Notes: a model not told the origin generated them from the sequence alone. Shown: positions 18,675 through 30,869, counted from the first letter of the stretch. The stretch is DNA of 64,000 bases from Rhodanobacter sp. OK091 (GCF_900142825.1 NZ_FRCH01000002.1:186001-250000), one strand, 5' to 3'. A program made the numbers and translations.

Positions 18675-19094
18675 ATGAACAAGCAGCGGAGTATGTGGGT
18701 GGTCTGTGGCGCACTGTTGATGTTTTCCGCTGCCGCCGCAGTGGCGCAACCGCAGGATTATGGCGACCAGAAGCATCAGGGCCGCGATCAGGATCGAGGC
18801 GATCATGGCCGGGGTGATCAGGATCGAGGCGATCACGGTCGGGGCCGTGGCAATCAAGGCCGCGGTCACAGCTATCACGGTATGTACGACCGCGGTCGTC
18901 ACGAAGGCTGGTACCGCCAAGGTGGCTATGTGCCGACCGAGTATCGTGACGGTCCCTATGTGGTGGACGACTGGCGTGGTCAGAATCTGCGTGAGCCGCC
19001 GCGTGGCTATCGCTATGTGCGCAGCGACAACGGGGACTTCCTGCTGGTCGCGATTGCCACCGGCGTGATCGTGAGCATCCTCGCCAATCACTGA
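18675..19094 (+). CDS. RcnB-family exported protein, copy 2
   Basis: 139 aa paralogue of the gene at 18004, with a signal peptide (MNKQRSMWVVCGALLMFSAAAAVA), a shorter charged repeat region in which DQDRGDHGRG recurs, and the same C-terminal domain (GRHEGWYRQGGYVPTEY, NLREPPRGYRYVRSDNGDFLLVAI). The middle has more Arg and Gly and less His than copy 1. AGAGGTGAA about 8 bases before the ATG is a strong ribosome site. A terminator follows. Confidence 0.82.
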   Translation: MNKQRSMWVVCGALLMFSAAAAVAQPQDYGDQKHQGRDQDRGDHGRGDQDRGDHGRGRGNQGRGHSYHGMYDRGRHEGWYRQGGYVPTEYRDGPYVVDDWRGQNLREPPRGYRYVRSDNGDFLLVAIATGVIVSILANH

Positions 19095-19140
19095 TGTGGA
19101 AAGCTCTGCGTTCACCGTTCTGTTGAGCACAAGCTGAGTA

Positions 19141-19179
19141 AAAACATCAGGCCCGCTTGAAGCGGGCCTGATGTTTTTT
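19141..19179. terminator. Bidirectional intrinsic terminator
   Basis: A near-perfect palindrome (19141-19158 with 19160-19177) with a GC-rich core CAGGCCCGC/GCGGGCCTG, flanked by an A-run on the left and a T-run on the right. It serves the RcnB-like gene (plus) and the GNAT gene (minus), which converge here. Confidence 0.85.
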
Positions 19180-19765
19180 AGGGATCCTGGGCAGCGGTCG
19201 AGCTGTCCAGCAAGCGCCGTAGTGCAGCCGTTCCCGCCATGTCCGGGAAAGGTATCACCGGGGGCGGCGGAGACGCTGCGGGCTGCAACTCCTTCTGCCA
19301 CACGCCCACGTCCCACCATTGGCCAAGCTTGTAGCCGCACTGGCGCCACACGCCGGCGGGGCTGAAACCCATGGCTTCGTGCATGGCCACGCTGATCGTT
19401 CCGGGCAGAGTGATCACGCCGACGGCCTGGTTGATGCCTTGCAATCGCATCGCGTCCAGCAGCGTGCCATAGAGTCGGCGGGCGATGCCGCGACGATGTG
19501 CATCGCCGCGAACATAGATCGAGGTTTCCGCAATCCAGTCGTAGGCGGCGCGTTCCCGAAAGCGCCCGGCATAGGCATAGGCCAGTACTTCACCGCCTTC
19601 TTCCCACACCAGCCAGGGGTAATGCCGCAGGCGGGCCTGGATGCGTTCGCGCATCGCAGGCACGCCGGGCAGCTCGGTCTCGAACGTGGCTACCCCGTCG
19701 GCAATCGAAGGGGCGTAGATTGCGTGGATGGCGGCGGCGTCTTCGTCGCGGGCGATGCGTATCAT
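19178..19765 (-). CDS. GNAT N-acetyltransferase, phosphinothricin-acetyltransferase-like
   Basis: 195 aa with the Pat/YwnH-type start MIRIARDEDAAAIHAIYAPS, a WLVWEEGGEVLAYAYAGRF strand and the acetyl-CoA loop RGDAHRRGIARRLY (R/Q-x-x-G-x-G/A). HEAMGFSPAGVWRQCGYKLG and WWDVGVWQKEL are characteristic of the Pat branch, which acetylates phosphinothricin, methionine sulfoximine or related amines. A Pro-rich tail of about 35 residues is extra. The start ATG overlaps the stop of a 30-codon ORF (ATGA), and the gene lies at the end of a minus-strand group. Confidence 0.85.
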   Translation of the reverse strand: MIRIARDEDAAAIHAIYAPSIADGVATFETELPGVPAMRERIQARLRHYPWLVWEEGGEVLAYAYAGRFRERAAYDWIAETSIYVRGDAHRRGIARRLYGTLLDAMRLQGINQAVGVITLPGTISVAMHEAMGFSPAGVWRQCGYKLGQWWDVGVWQKELQPAASPPPPVIPFPDMAGTAALRRLLDSSTAAQDP

Positions 19766-19854
19766 CGAAAGTCCGCCTTCGGCACGTGAGGTATTTCCAA
19801 CTGCACGGCTTGCCGTTCCTGAGTGATGGCGATATGCGGATCGCGCCGGTTCAT
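19762..19854 (-). CDS. Possible 30-aa small protein
   Basis: A short ORF starting MNRRDPHIAITQERQAVQL. It fills the 97-base gap between two GNAT genes: it begins 7 bases after the upstream stop and its TGA overlaps the ATG of the next gene (ATGA), as real coupled genes do here. No homologue is recognised and no strong ribosome site is visible, so it could equally be a chance frame or only a coupling device. Confidence 0.3.
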   Translation of the reverse strand: MNRRDPHIAITQERQAVQLEIPHVPKADFR

Positions 19855-19861
19855 GGCTTGC

Positions 19862-20350
19862 TCACAGCTCGCGGATGAAGAAACGGTCGCAGCTGAAATG
19901 CCCGGTGCCGCCCATCGGCGCGCACAGCGCGGTGAAGCCGCTGCGCTTGTACAGCGCTTGCGCCGCATCCATGCCGGTCAGCGTTTCCAGATAGCAGCGC
20001 CGGAAGCCGTGCGCGCGTGCCGCATCGAGGCAGCGCTGCATCATCGCGCTGCCGGCGCCGATGCCGCGTGCCTGCGGCAGGAAATACATCTTGCGCAATT
20101 CGCACACGTCCGGCTCGGCATTCTCCAGCGGCGCGACGCCGCCACCGCCGATGACCATGCCGTCGCGCTCGACCACAAAGTAGCTGGAACGTGGCTGCGC
20201 ATAGGCTTCATACATGGTGTCGACCTCGGCATCATGAATCGCGAAGCCGGGGCCGTCGGCGCCGAACTCGGGCATCACGCTGCGGATGACCGCGGCCATC
20301 GCGATGTTGTCGCGCGGCTCGATCGGGCGGATATGGAATGTCTCGTTCAT
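19862..20350 (-). CDS. GNAT family N-acetyltransferase
   Basis: 162 aa. It has ELRKMYFLPQARGIGAGSAMM, the acetyl-CoA-binding motif A with R-x-x-G-x-G, and GFRRCYLETLTGMDAAQALYKRSGF, the typical motif B region. The C-terminal DRFFIREL and early IRPIEPRDN are shared with many uncharacterised acetyltransferases encoded beside amidohydrolases. Substrate unknown. The start overlaps the stop of the amidohydrolase gene (ATGA), indicating coupled translation. Confidence 0.82.
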   Translation of the reverse strand: MNETFHIRPIEPRDNIAMAAVIRSVMPEFGADGPGFAIHDAEVDTMYEAYAQPRSSYFVVERDGMVIGGGGVAPLENAEPDVCELRKMYFLPQARGIGAGSAMMQRCLDAARAHGFRRCYLETLTGMDAAQALYKRSGFTALCAPMGGTGHFSCDRFFIREL

Positions 20351-21666
20351 GGCGTCGCTGCGGGGCTGCGGTAGGAGATGCCGTCCTTCATCACGAAGAC
20401 CGGGTGGGCGAGATCGTCGATCTGCGTGCTGGGATCGCCGGTGAATGCGGCAAGGTCGGCATCCAGGCCCGGTGCGATGCGGCCGAAGTGTTGCGACTGG
20501 CGCAGGATCTTCGCCGCCACGTCGGTGGCCGCATGCAGCGCCTGCGCCGGCGTCATGCCGTCGCGCACCATCGCCGCGGGCTCGCGCCAGTTGGTGCCGT
20601 GCGCGAACACGCCCACGTCACTGCCGTTGCCGATGGTGACGCCGACTTTCAGCGCGGTACGAAACGCGCGCTCGGCCTCCTTCATGGCGGGTGTCGGTTC
20701 GGACTTGCCCGGCACGTAGTGCTGGAAATACTCCGAGGTCGCGTCGACTGCGGTGAGCGTGGGTTCATAGGCCACACCCTTTTGCTTGAGCAAGCGGAAG
20801 GTCGCCTCACTGGCGCCGTAACCGTGTTCGATGGTGTCCACGCCGGCCTCGACCGCCATGCGCACGCCGGCATCGCTGGCCGCGTGCGCTGCGACCGGAC
20901 GGCCGATCTGGTGCGCCGTATCGACGATGGCCTTCAGTTCCGCCGGGTTGAGGGTGGGCGCGGTTTCGCCGCCCGTGCCCACCCGATAGTCCGCATACAG
21001 CTTGATCCAGTCGGCGCCGCGGGCGGCCTGCTCGCGCACGGCGGCGATGGCCGCATCCGCGCCGCTGACCGGCTGCGCCCCTTGCGGCAAGTCGAGATCC
21101 GGACGGAAGCTGCGCGGCCCCGGCCCGTAGCTGGCGGTGGCGACGATGGCCCGGGTGGCGACGAACATCCGTGGCCCCGGGATCAGTCCTTCGTTGATCG
21201 CACGCTGGATCGACACGTCGGCAAAGCCGGCGCCCTCGGTGCCGAGGTCGCGCAGCGCGGTGAAGCCGGCCATCAGTGTGGCCTTGGCATGGGCGGCGGC
21301 CTCCAGCGTGCGGTAGTCCTGCGGTTCGGTCAGTACCTGGTCGTTCCACAACGTTTCGTTGTAAGGATGCAGGAACAGGTGCGAGTGCAGATCGATCAGC
21401 CCGGGCGTGAGGGTGGCGCCGGGCAGCTCGACGCGCTGCGTGCCGGCGGGTGCGTGCACCGATGCGACAGGGCCGGCGGCAGCGATCACGCCGTCGTGTA
21501 CCAGCACCGCCCAGCCACGATGCACGGCATCGCCATCGCCGGTCCACACGCGCTCGGGCAGCAGCAGCCAGTCGCCTTTCGGCGTCGCGGCCAGCGTGGG
21601 CAGGGCACATAGCACGAGCAGTAGTGCCGCTGTATTCCGACACCACGTCATCAAGTTCGTACGCAT
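20347..21666 (-). CDS. Exported amidohydrolase (imidazolonepropionase-like/prolidase-type)
   Basis: A metal-dependent amidohydrolase of about 439 aa with a signal peptide (MRTNLMTWCRNTAALLLVLCALPTLAA). Metal ligands are visible in PGLIDLHSHLF (H-x-H), the Lys of ADWIKLYADYR, the His residues in VAAHAASDAG and IEHGYGAS, and the Asp in IGNGSDVGVFAHGTN. These match exported Xaa-Pro/imidazolonepropionase-related enzymes of the superfamily, many of which hydrolyse dipeptides. ATG 21666 is chosen because CAGGGTGAT sits just upstream; ATG 21681 is in frame. The substrate is unknown. Confidence 0.83.
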   Translation of the reverse strand: MRTNLMTWCRNTAALLLVLCALPTLAATPKGDWLLLPERVWTGDGDAVHRGWAVLVHDGVIAAAGPVASVHAPAGTQRVELPGATLTPGLIDLHSHLFLHPYNETLWNDQVLTEPQDYRTLEAAAHAKATLMAGFTALRDLGTEGAGFADVSIQRAINEGLIPGPRMFVATRAIVATASYGPGPRSFRPDLDLPQGAQPVSGADAAIAAVREQAARGADWIKLYADYRVGTGGETAPTLNPAELKAIVDTAHQIGRPVAAHAASDAGVRMAVEAGVDTIEHGYGASEATFRLLKQKGVAYEPTLTAVDATSEYFQHYVPGKSEPTPAMKEAERAFRTALKVGVTIGNGSDVGVFAHGTNWREPAAMVRDGMTPAQALHAATDVAAKILRQSQHFGRIAPGLDADLAAFTGDPSTQIDDLAHPVFVMKDGISYRSPAATP

Positions 21667-21729
21667 CGCATCACCCTGCATCGATCGAAGCCCGATGATA
21701 GCGACCGCCGGCGGGTTTCGGCGAGACGC

Positions 21730-22632
21730 TCAGGCCGCCGCGGTGCGTGCGCGGGTGACCCGGCTGGCGGTGTCCTTGTGCAGTTGTGCGGCCAACCATG
21801 CGCCCGTGGCCACCAGCAGGTCGAGGTCGACGCCGGTGCTCATGCCCATGCCGTGCAGCATGTAGACCACGTCTTCGCTGGCCACGTTGCCGGTGGCGCC
21901 CTTCGCGTACGGGCAGCCACCGGTACCGGAAACCGAGCTGTCCACCACGCGCACACCTTCTTCCAGACAGGTCAGGATATTCGCCAACGCCTGGCCGTAG
22001 GTGTCGTGGAAATGCACCGCCAGCGCCGCCATCGGCACCTCCTGCGCCACCGCGTGCAGCATCGCCCGCGCCTTGGCCGGCGTGCCCACGCCGATGGTGT
22101 CGCCCAGGGAAATCTCGTGGCAGCCCAGCTCGTACATCCGGCGCGCCACGCGCACCACGTCGGCGACCGGCACCTCGCCCTGGTATGGGCAACCCAGCAC
22201 GGTCGAGACGTAGCCGCGTACTTTCACCTGGTCGGCCCTAGCCTGTTCGATTACCGGAATGAAGCGCTCGATCGACTCGTCGATCGAGGCGTTGATGTTC
22301 TTGCGGTTGAACGCTTCCGACGCCGCAGTGAACACGGCGATGTCCGTCGCACCCACTTCGCGGGCACGCTGATAACCCTGCAGGTTCGGCACCAGCACCG
22401 GGTAGCTCACCCCGGGTACTTTGCGGATTCCGCGGAACACCTCGGCCGCGTCGGCCAGCTGCGGCACCCACTTCGGGCTGACGAAGCTGGTCGCTTCGAT
22501 GGTTTGCAGACCCGTTGAAGAAAGGCGATCGATCAGCGCGATCTTCACGTCGGCCGGCAGCAGAGTCTTTTCGTTCTGCAGGCCGTCTCGTGCGCCGACT
22601 TCGACAATGCGGACGTGATTGGAAGAAGTCAT
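21730..22632 (-). CDS. liuE: Hydroxymethylglutaryl-CoA lyase
   Basis: Splits HMG-CoA to acetoacetate and acetyl-CoA, the last step of leucine catabolism. The 300-aa TIM-barrel protein has GARDGLQNEKTLL (metal and catalytic residues near the N-terminus), VSPKWVPQLADA, SLGDTIGVGTP and the glycine-rich signature GCPYAKGATGNVASEDVVYM with the active-site Cys. The start MTSSNHVRIVE fits the family; the frame is open upstream through a repeat. It lies 143 bases after liuD, separated by a composite palindromic repeat. Confidence 0.93.
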   Translation of the reverse strand: MTSSNHVRIVEVGARDGLQNEKTLLPADVKIALIDRLSSTGLQTIEATSFVSPKWVPQLADAAEVFRGIRKVPGVSYPVLVPNLQGYQRAREVGATDIAVFTAASEAFNRKNINASIDESIERFIPVIEQARADQVKVRGYVSTVLGCPYQGEVPVADVVRVARRMYELGCHEISLGDTIGVGTPAKARAMLHAVAQEVPMAALAVHFHDTYGQALANILTCLEEGVRVVDSSVSGTGGCPYAKGATGNVASEDVVYMLHGMGMSTGVDLDLLVATGAWLAAQLHKDTASRVTRARTAAA

Positions 22633-22654
22633 GCGATGTCTCCGGAAAAATTTA

Positions 22655-22767
22655 CCTTCTCCCTGCGGGAGAAGGTGCCCCGAAGGGGCGGATGAGGGTT
22701 CGGTCTTGCCCAAATGTGTCGCGCTGGCCGAACCCTCACCCCAACCCCTCTCCGATTGGGAGAGGGG
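22655..22767. repeat. Composite intergenic palindromic repeat, copy 1
   Basis: Four nested inverted pairs: CCTTCTCCC/GGGAGAAGG (22655-22675), GCCCC/GGGGC (22677-22689), GAGGGTTCGG (22694-22703) with CCGAACCCTC (22728-22737), and CCCCTCTCC/GGAGAGGGG (22745-22767). This layout of terminal hairpins around a long-range pair recurs at 34840-34973. It lies between liuD and liuE and could affect the expression ratio of the two. Confidence 0.8.
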
Positions 22768-22775
22768 CTAGAGCA

Positions 22776-24764
<1,989 letters not shown>

Positions 24765-24865
24765 GCAGATCCCTGGAATCGTTCGTGTCGATGCAAAGCC
24801 AGTAAAACTAGCAGATTGCGGTGTTGCCGCCGATGCGCGGCGCAGCATGGCGACGTGCGTCGAGG

Positions 24866-25384
24866 CTATTCGCCGTCCCAGTAATCGAGCGATTGGGCCT
24901 CCCTTCCGAGCACCCGGAATTTTCGTGGCTTGCCGTCTGCATCGCGAAGGCTGTCGTCGAAAACGAGGTATTTGCCGGAATCCGGGTATTCGCAGATATC
25001 CGGGACCTCATTGGTGCCCACGGCGAGATAGCGCAGCTCGACGCTGCCGGTGTTGATGATCTGGTGCGCGGTTTCCGGGCCGCCGGGCGGGCAGGCGACG
25101 ATGTCGCCGGCCCGCAGCGGATGGCGCGCGTCGCCGTAGCGCAGCTCGCCGCTGCCTTCGAGAATGAAGAACATCTCTTCTTCCACGCGATGGCTGTGGA
25201 ACGGACAATTGCGCTTGCCCGGCGCCACCACGGTGAGGTTGTAGCCGAGCTTGCGCGCGCCGATCCGGCTGGCGATCTCGCCCCAGCGGATATCGTAGCT
25301 ATCCGCGTTGCTGCCGGTAGGTGTCATGCGGGAATCGACCGACTGCAGTTCGATCTGGTCCAGGTTGAGGATGCGTCCACTCAT
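24866..25384 (-). CDS. Cupin domain protein
   Basis: 172 aa with a cupin core: NCPFHSHRVEEEMFFILEGSG gives the H-x-H and Glu ligands of motif 1, and GGPETAHQIINTGS the His of motif 2, so a metal site is likely. The tail YLVFDDSLRDADGKPRKFRV is shared by a family of uncharacterised bacterial cupins. GGGAGC about 7 bases upstream supports the start at 25384. It lies between liuC- and liuD-type genes on the same strand (22 bases after liuC), a place where no step of leucine catabolism is missing. Function unknown. Confidence 0.8.
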   Translation of the reverse strand: MSGRILNLDQIELQSVDSRMTPTGSNADSYDIRWGEIASRIGARKLGYNLTVVAPGKRNCPFHSHRVEEEMFFILEGSGELRYGDARHPLRAGDIVACPPGGPETAHQIINTGSVELRYLAVGTNEVPDICEYPDSGKYLVFDDSLRDADGKPRKFRVLGREAQSLDYWDGE

Positions 25385-25406
25385 GAGTTGCTCCCGGCTG
25401 AAATCA

Positions 25407-26201
25407 TCAGGCGCCGCCGACCCACGCCGGCGCGCGCTTGTCGAGGAATGCACTTAGGCCGTGCTGACCTTCCGCCGAAACGCGCAGGCGGGCGATCAGT
25501 TCGGCGTTGGCTGCGTCGATACGTTCGGCTTCCGCCGGGTCGGCACCGCCGACGCGCAAGGCCAGCCGCTTCGCCTCGCATTGGGCCAGCGGGCCGGCTT
25601 TGGCCAGCAGGTACAACTGGCGCTCGATCGCCTCGTCCAGTTCGGCGGGCGGCACAACGGCGTGCAGCAATCCGATGCGGGCGGCGACGGCGGCGTCGAA
25701 CACTTCGCCGGTGATGAACAGCCGACGCGCCTCGCGCAAGCCGATCGCGGCGACAACGTACGGTGAGATCACCGCCGGCACCAGGCCCAGCTTCACTTCC
25801 GACAGCGCGAACTTGGCGGTGTCGACACCCACCGCGATATCGCAGCAGGCGACCAGGCCGACGCCGCCACCGTAGGCGGCGCCGTTGACCCGCGCAACGG
25901 TGGGTTTGGACAGGAACTGCAGGTTGCGCATCAACCGCGCCAGCCGCAACGAGTCTTCGCGGTTTTCCTGTTCGCTGGCGCTGGCCATGCCGCGCATCCA
26001 GTTGAGATCGGCGCCGGCGGAGAAGCAGCTGCCATTGCCGCTCAGCACCACGGCGCGCACGGCCGGATCGGCATCGGCCTGCGCCAGCGCGTCGGTGAGC
26101 GCGGCGATCAGCTCGTCATCGAACGCGTTGTGAATCTGCGGACGGTTCAAGGTGAGCCACGCCACCGCGCCACGGCGTTCGCTCAGGATGGAGTCGGTCA
26201 T
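25407..26201 (-). CDS. liuC: Enoyl-CoA hydratase/isomerase, methylglutaconyl-CoA hydratase type
   Basis: 264 aa crotonase-fold protein. VAWLTLNRPQIHNAFDDELI, GSCFSAGADLNWMRGM (oxyanion-hole and Asp/Glu region) and NGAAYGGGVGLVACCDIAV are the family signatures, and SEVKLGLVPAVISPYVVAAIG matches LiuC-type 3-methylglutaconyl-CoA hydratases. It would convert 3-methylglutaconyl-CoA to HMG-CoA for the HMG-CoA lyase encoded three genes downstream. The start MTDSILSERRG is chosen by family fit; upstream frame codons run into the divergent feo promoter. Confidence 0.87.
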   Translation of the reverse strand: MTDSILSERRGAVAWLTLNRPQIHNAFDDELIAALTDALAQADADPAVRAVVLSGNGSCFSAGADLNWMRGMASASEQENREDSLRLARLMRNLQFLSKPTVARVNGAAYGGGVGLVACCDIAVGVDTAKFALSEVKLGLVPAVISPYVVAAIGLREARRLFITGEVFDAAVAARIGLLHAVVPPAELDEAIERQLYLLAKAGPLAQCEAKRLALRVGGADPAEAERIDAANAELIARLRVSAEGQHGLSAFLDKRAPAWVGGA

Positions 26202-26282
26202 CGGTAGGCCCTGCAAATAGCGCCATGATAAACGCTGCCCATCGCCGGCATGCGGCCTGATGCAGCGGGGCGGGCAAAGGTC

Positions 26283-26307
26283 TACAATGCGAACAATTCT
26301 TATTTGA
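26283..26307 (+). promoter_or_regulatory. Candidate feo promoter with AT-rich Fur-like site
   Basis: TACAAT at 26283-26288 is a good -10 box. It is followed by the AT-rich 26289-26307, which matches the 19-base Fur consensus at 9 positions by eye. Iron repression of feo genes by Fur is common; this site is weak and tentative. Confidence 0.3.
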
Positions 26308-26316
26308 GAGCCGCCC

Positions 26317-26558
26317 GTGCGTCTGTCCGAATTGTCCAAAGGTGCTTCCGCCGTGGTCGACCGCGTGCACGATGCGCATGCGGCGGATCCGATTGCGCAA
26401 CGCCTGCGCGACCTGGGTTTCGTGGACGGTGAACCGGTACGGGTCGTGGCGATCGGGCCGATGGGCGGCGATCCGGTGCTGATCCAGATCGGCTATACCC
26501 GCTTTGCCCTGCGCCGTGCCGAAGCGGCCCGGATCAGTGTACGCGCCGAGGTGGCGGC

Positions 26559-26562
<4 letters not shown>
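26317..26562 (+). CDS. feoA: FeoA family protein
   Basis: An 81-aa SH3-like cytoplasmic protein that works with FeoB in ferrous iron uptake. It contains IAQRLRDLGFVDGEPVRVVA and GGDPVLIQIGYTRFALRRAEA, the two halves of the FeoA domain. The start is GTG at 26317. Its stop overlaps the feoB start (ATGA), giving translational coupling. Confidence 0.92.
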
Positions 26563-28393
<1,831 letters not shown>

Positions 28394-28397
<4 letters not shown>

Positions 28398-28693
28398 GCG
28401 CGGGCATGCTGGCGCAATACATGGTGATCGGCCTGATCGTGCTGGCCAGTGCGCTGCTCGTGTTCCGCAAGCTGGCGCCCAAGCTCACCAACCGCTGGCT
28501 GGCGGCGGCGTCGATCCATTTCAGCCGTTCCGGCCGTGCCGCATGGCTGCGTGCTTTGGGGCAACGCCTGCAGCCGAAGCAGGCGACCGGCAATTGCAGC
28601 GATGGCTGCAGCACGTGCGGCGCCTGTGGTGCGAAGCCGCCCGCCGCGGCACGAACGGGATCGGCGCCATTGGAGTTCCGCACCAGGCAGTGA
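28394..28693 (+). CDS. FeoB-associated Cys-rich small membrane protein
   Basis: 99 aa with one N-terminal membrane helix (about residues 8-25, VIGLIVLASALLVF), a basic middle and a cytoplasmic-side Cys cluster CSDGCSTCGACG near residues 69-80. The start ATG overlaps the feoB stop. Small Cys-rich proteins encoded after feoB take the place of FeoC in many bacteria and may bind an iron-sulfur cluster or Fe(II). The exact role is unknown. Confidence 0.75.
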
Positions 28694-28716
28694 CATGCGA
28701 CCTACAGAATGCGGAC

Positions 28717-28743
28717 AAAAAAACCGGCTTGCGCCGGTTTTTT
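28717..28743. terminator. Bidirectional terminator between feo operon and rpsT
   Basis: A run of seven A (28717-28723), stem CCGGC/GCCGG with a TTGC loop (28724-28737), then six T (28738-28743). It can end transcripts on both strands for the convergent genes. Confidence 0.85.
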
Positions 28744-28768
28744 CGTGCAACTCGAATCGCGCCCCGGC

Positions 28769-29032
28769 TTACGCCAGTTCGCGGATCTTCGCGTTGAGGC
28801 GGCTCTTGTGGCGGGCAGCCTTGTTCTTGTGGATCAGGCCGCGGGCAGCGTAGCGATCCATCACCGGCTGGGCGACGGTGAACGCGGCGATGGCGCCGGC
28901 CTTGTCCTTGGCCTCGATGGCCTTGACGACCTTCTTCAGGGCGGTGCGGACCATGGAGCGGGCGCTGATGTTGCGCAGGCGGCGCTGTTCGGACTGGCGC
29001 GCGCGCTTCTTCGCGGACTTGATGTTGGCCAA
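28769..29032 (-). CDS. rpsT: 30S ribosomal protein S20
   Basis: 87-aa basic primary 16S rRNA-binding protein; [17 protein letters not shown] is the family N-terminus and [16 protein letters not shown] the C-terminal part. The conserved start falls on TTG at 29032-29030, preceded by GGAG 7 bases upstream; there is no ATG at this point. E. coli rpsT also starts with UUG, which is part of its low-efficiency autoregulated translation. Confidence 0.95.
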   Translation of the reverse strand: MANIKSAKKRARQSEQRRLRNISARSMVRTALKKVVKAIEAKDKAGAIAAFTVAQPVMDRYAARGLIHKNKAARHKSRLNAKIRELA

Positions 29033-29261
29033 GGTAGAACTCCGGAATGCAGTGTTAGGGGTTGGAAAAAGACGCCAATTATGCGGTCGATTCGCCGTTG
29101 CGTCAATCATTTAGGCGGGGGCCGGCGGGTCGCCGCGGGTCCGAGGTCAATCCGGGCGGTCGCGACGTCGGCATTTTGCCACATCGCGGGCTGTCATCTT
29201 GCCTGTGGCGGCTGTCAAACTACGCGCCCCGTACGCCCGGCCAGAAGGTAACGACAGCCAC

Positions 29262-30869
29262 ATGAAGTCCCCCAGCATGTTCCGCGGGCTGCTCTCGTTC
29301 AGCAGCATGACGATGATCTCGCGGGTGCTCGGCCTGGTGCGCGACATGTCGATCAATGCCGCATTCGGCGCCAACGGGGCCACCGACGCGTTCTGGGTGG
29401 CGTTCCGCATTCCCAATTTCATGCGCCGGCTGTTTGCCGAAGGCTCGTTCTCCACCGCGTTCGTGCCGGTCTTCACCGAGGTGAAGGAAAAGGGCAGCCA
29501 TGCGGACCTGAAGAACCTGATGTCGCGGGTATCGGGCACGTTGGGTGGGGTGTTGCTGGTGATCACTGCACTGGGGATCATTTTTGCGCCGCAGGTGACC
29601 ACTCTGTTTTCGCCGGGCGCGATCGACGAGCCGCGCAAGTTCGAACTCACCGTCGAGCTGCTGCGGCTGACTTTTCCATTCCTGCTGTTCGTGTCGCTGA
29701 CTGCGTTGTCCGGCGGCGCACTGAACAGTTTCCATCGCTTCGGTCTGCCGGCGTTGACGCCGGTGATCCTCAACCTGTGCATGATCGCCGGCGCGCTGTG
29801 GCTGTCGAAGCGGCTGCAGACGCCGATCCTGGCGATGGGCTGGGCGATCCTGGTTGCCGGCATCCTGCAACTGCTGTTCCAGTTGCCGGCGTTGCGCGGG
29901 CTGGATCTGCTGACCTTGCCGCGCTGGGGCTGGAGTCACCCGGACGTGCGGAAGATCATGCGGCTGATGGTGCCGACCTTGTTCGGCTCCTCCGTGGCGC
30001 AGATCAACCTGCTGTTCGACACGGTGATCGCCTCGTACTTGATCGTCGGCTCGCAGAGCTGGCTGTCGCAGGCGGATCGTTTTCTGGAATTGCCGCTGGG
30101 CGTGTTCGGGGTAGCGCTGGGCACGGTGATCCTGCCGTCGCTGTCCCGCCACCACGTCACCACCGACAAGGCCGGATTTTCGCGCGCGCTGGACTGGGGC
30201 CTGCGGGTCACTTTGCTGATCGCGGTGCCGGCGATGTTCGGGCTGATGCTGCTGGCCGAGCCGCTGGTCGCCACGCTGTTCCAGCATGGCCACTGGACCG
30301 CGCACGACACCGACATGGCGACGCTGTCGATCACCGCGCTGAGTTTCGGGTTGCCGGCGTTCGCGCTGGTGAAGGTGCTGCTGCCGGCGTTCTATGCGCG
30401 CCAGGACACGCGTACGCCGGTACGCGCCGGGGTGGCCTCAATGCTCACCAACATGCTGCTGAACGTGCTGTTCCTGGTGCTGCTGTTCGAGCTGTGGGCA
30501 CCGGCTGGGCTGAAGCAATTGCCGTGGCTGGATGGTCTGGCGCAGTTGCCCGGCCTGCATATGGCGCTGGGCCTGGCCAGTGCGGTGGCCTCTTACGTCA
30601 ACCTGTACCTGCTGTGGCACTGGCTGAAAAGATCCGGCGTATATCAACGCCAGCCGGGTTGGTCGCGCCATTTGCTGCGCCTGGCGCTGGCGTGCACGGT
30701 GATGGTAGCGGTGCTGCTGCTGGGGCGCTGGTTGTGGCCGGACTGGTCCAACGTGCGCTGGCTGACCCGGCTGTGGCATTTGCTGGTGCTGGTGATGGCT
30801 GGCAGCGCGGCCTACGTCGGCGTGCTGTTTGCCGGCGGTTTCCGGTTACGCGACCTGCGTGCCGCTTGA
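29262..30869 (+). CDS. murJ: Lipid II flippase MurJ
   Basis: 535-aa polytopic inner-membrane protein (about 14 helices) that flips lipid II for peptidoglycan synthesis. Family stretches are MISRVLGLVRDMSINAAFG, RIPNFMRRLFAEGSFSTAFVP and DRFLELPLGVFGVALGTVILP. The start ATG 29262 (MKSPSMFRGLLSF) has AGAAGGTAAC upstream; earlier in-frame codons lie in the region divergent from rpsT. ribF follows after 49 bases. Confidence 0.95.
   Translation: MKSPSMFRGLLSFSSMTMISRVLGLVRDMSINAAFGANGATDAFWVAFRIPNFMRRLFAEGSFSTAFVPVFTEVKEKGSHADLKNLMSRVSGTLGGVLLVITALGIIFAPQVTTLFSPGAIDEPRKFELTVELLRLTFPFLLFVSLTALSGGALNSFHRFGLPALTPVILNLCMIAGALWLSKRLQTPILAMGWAILVAGILQLLFQLPALRGLDLLTLPRWGWSHPDVRKIMRLMVPTLFGSSVAQINLLFDTVIASYLIVGSQSWLSQADRFLELPLGVFGVALGTVILPSLSRHHVTTDKAGFSRALDWGLRVTLLIAVPAMFGLMLLAEPLVATLFQHGHWTAHDTDMATLSITALSFGLPAFALVKVLLPAFYARQDTRTPVRAGVASMLTNMLLNVLFLVLLFELWAPAGLKQLPWLDGLAQLPGLHMALGLASAVASYVNLYLLWHWLKRSGVYQRQPGWSRHLLRLALACTVMVAVLLLGRWLWPDWSNVRWLTRLWHLLVLVMAGSAAYVGVLFAGGFRLRDLRAA

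Noticed and set aside
18675..18900. Repetitive GATCAGGATCGAGGCGATC-like stretch as a non-coding satellite
   Set aside because: It lies in frame within an RcnB-like gene with signal peptide and conserved C-terminus, so it encodes the low-complexity middle.
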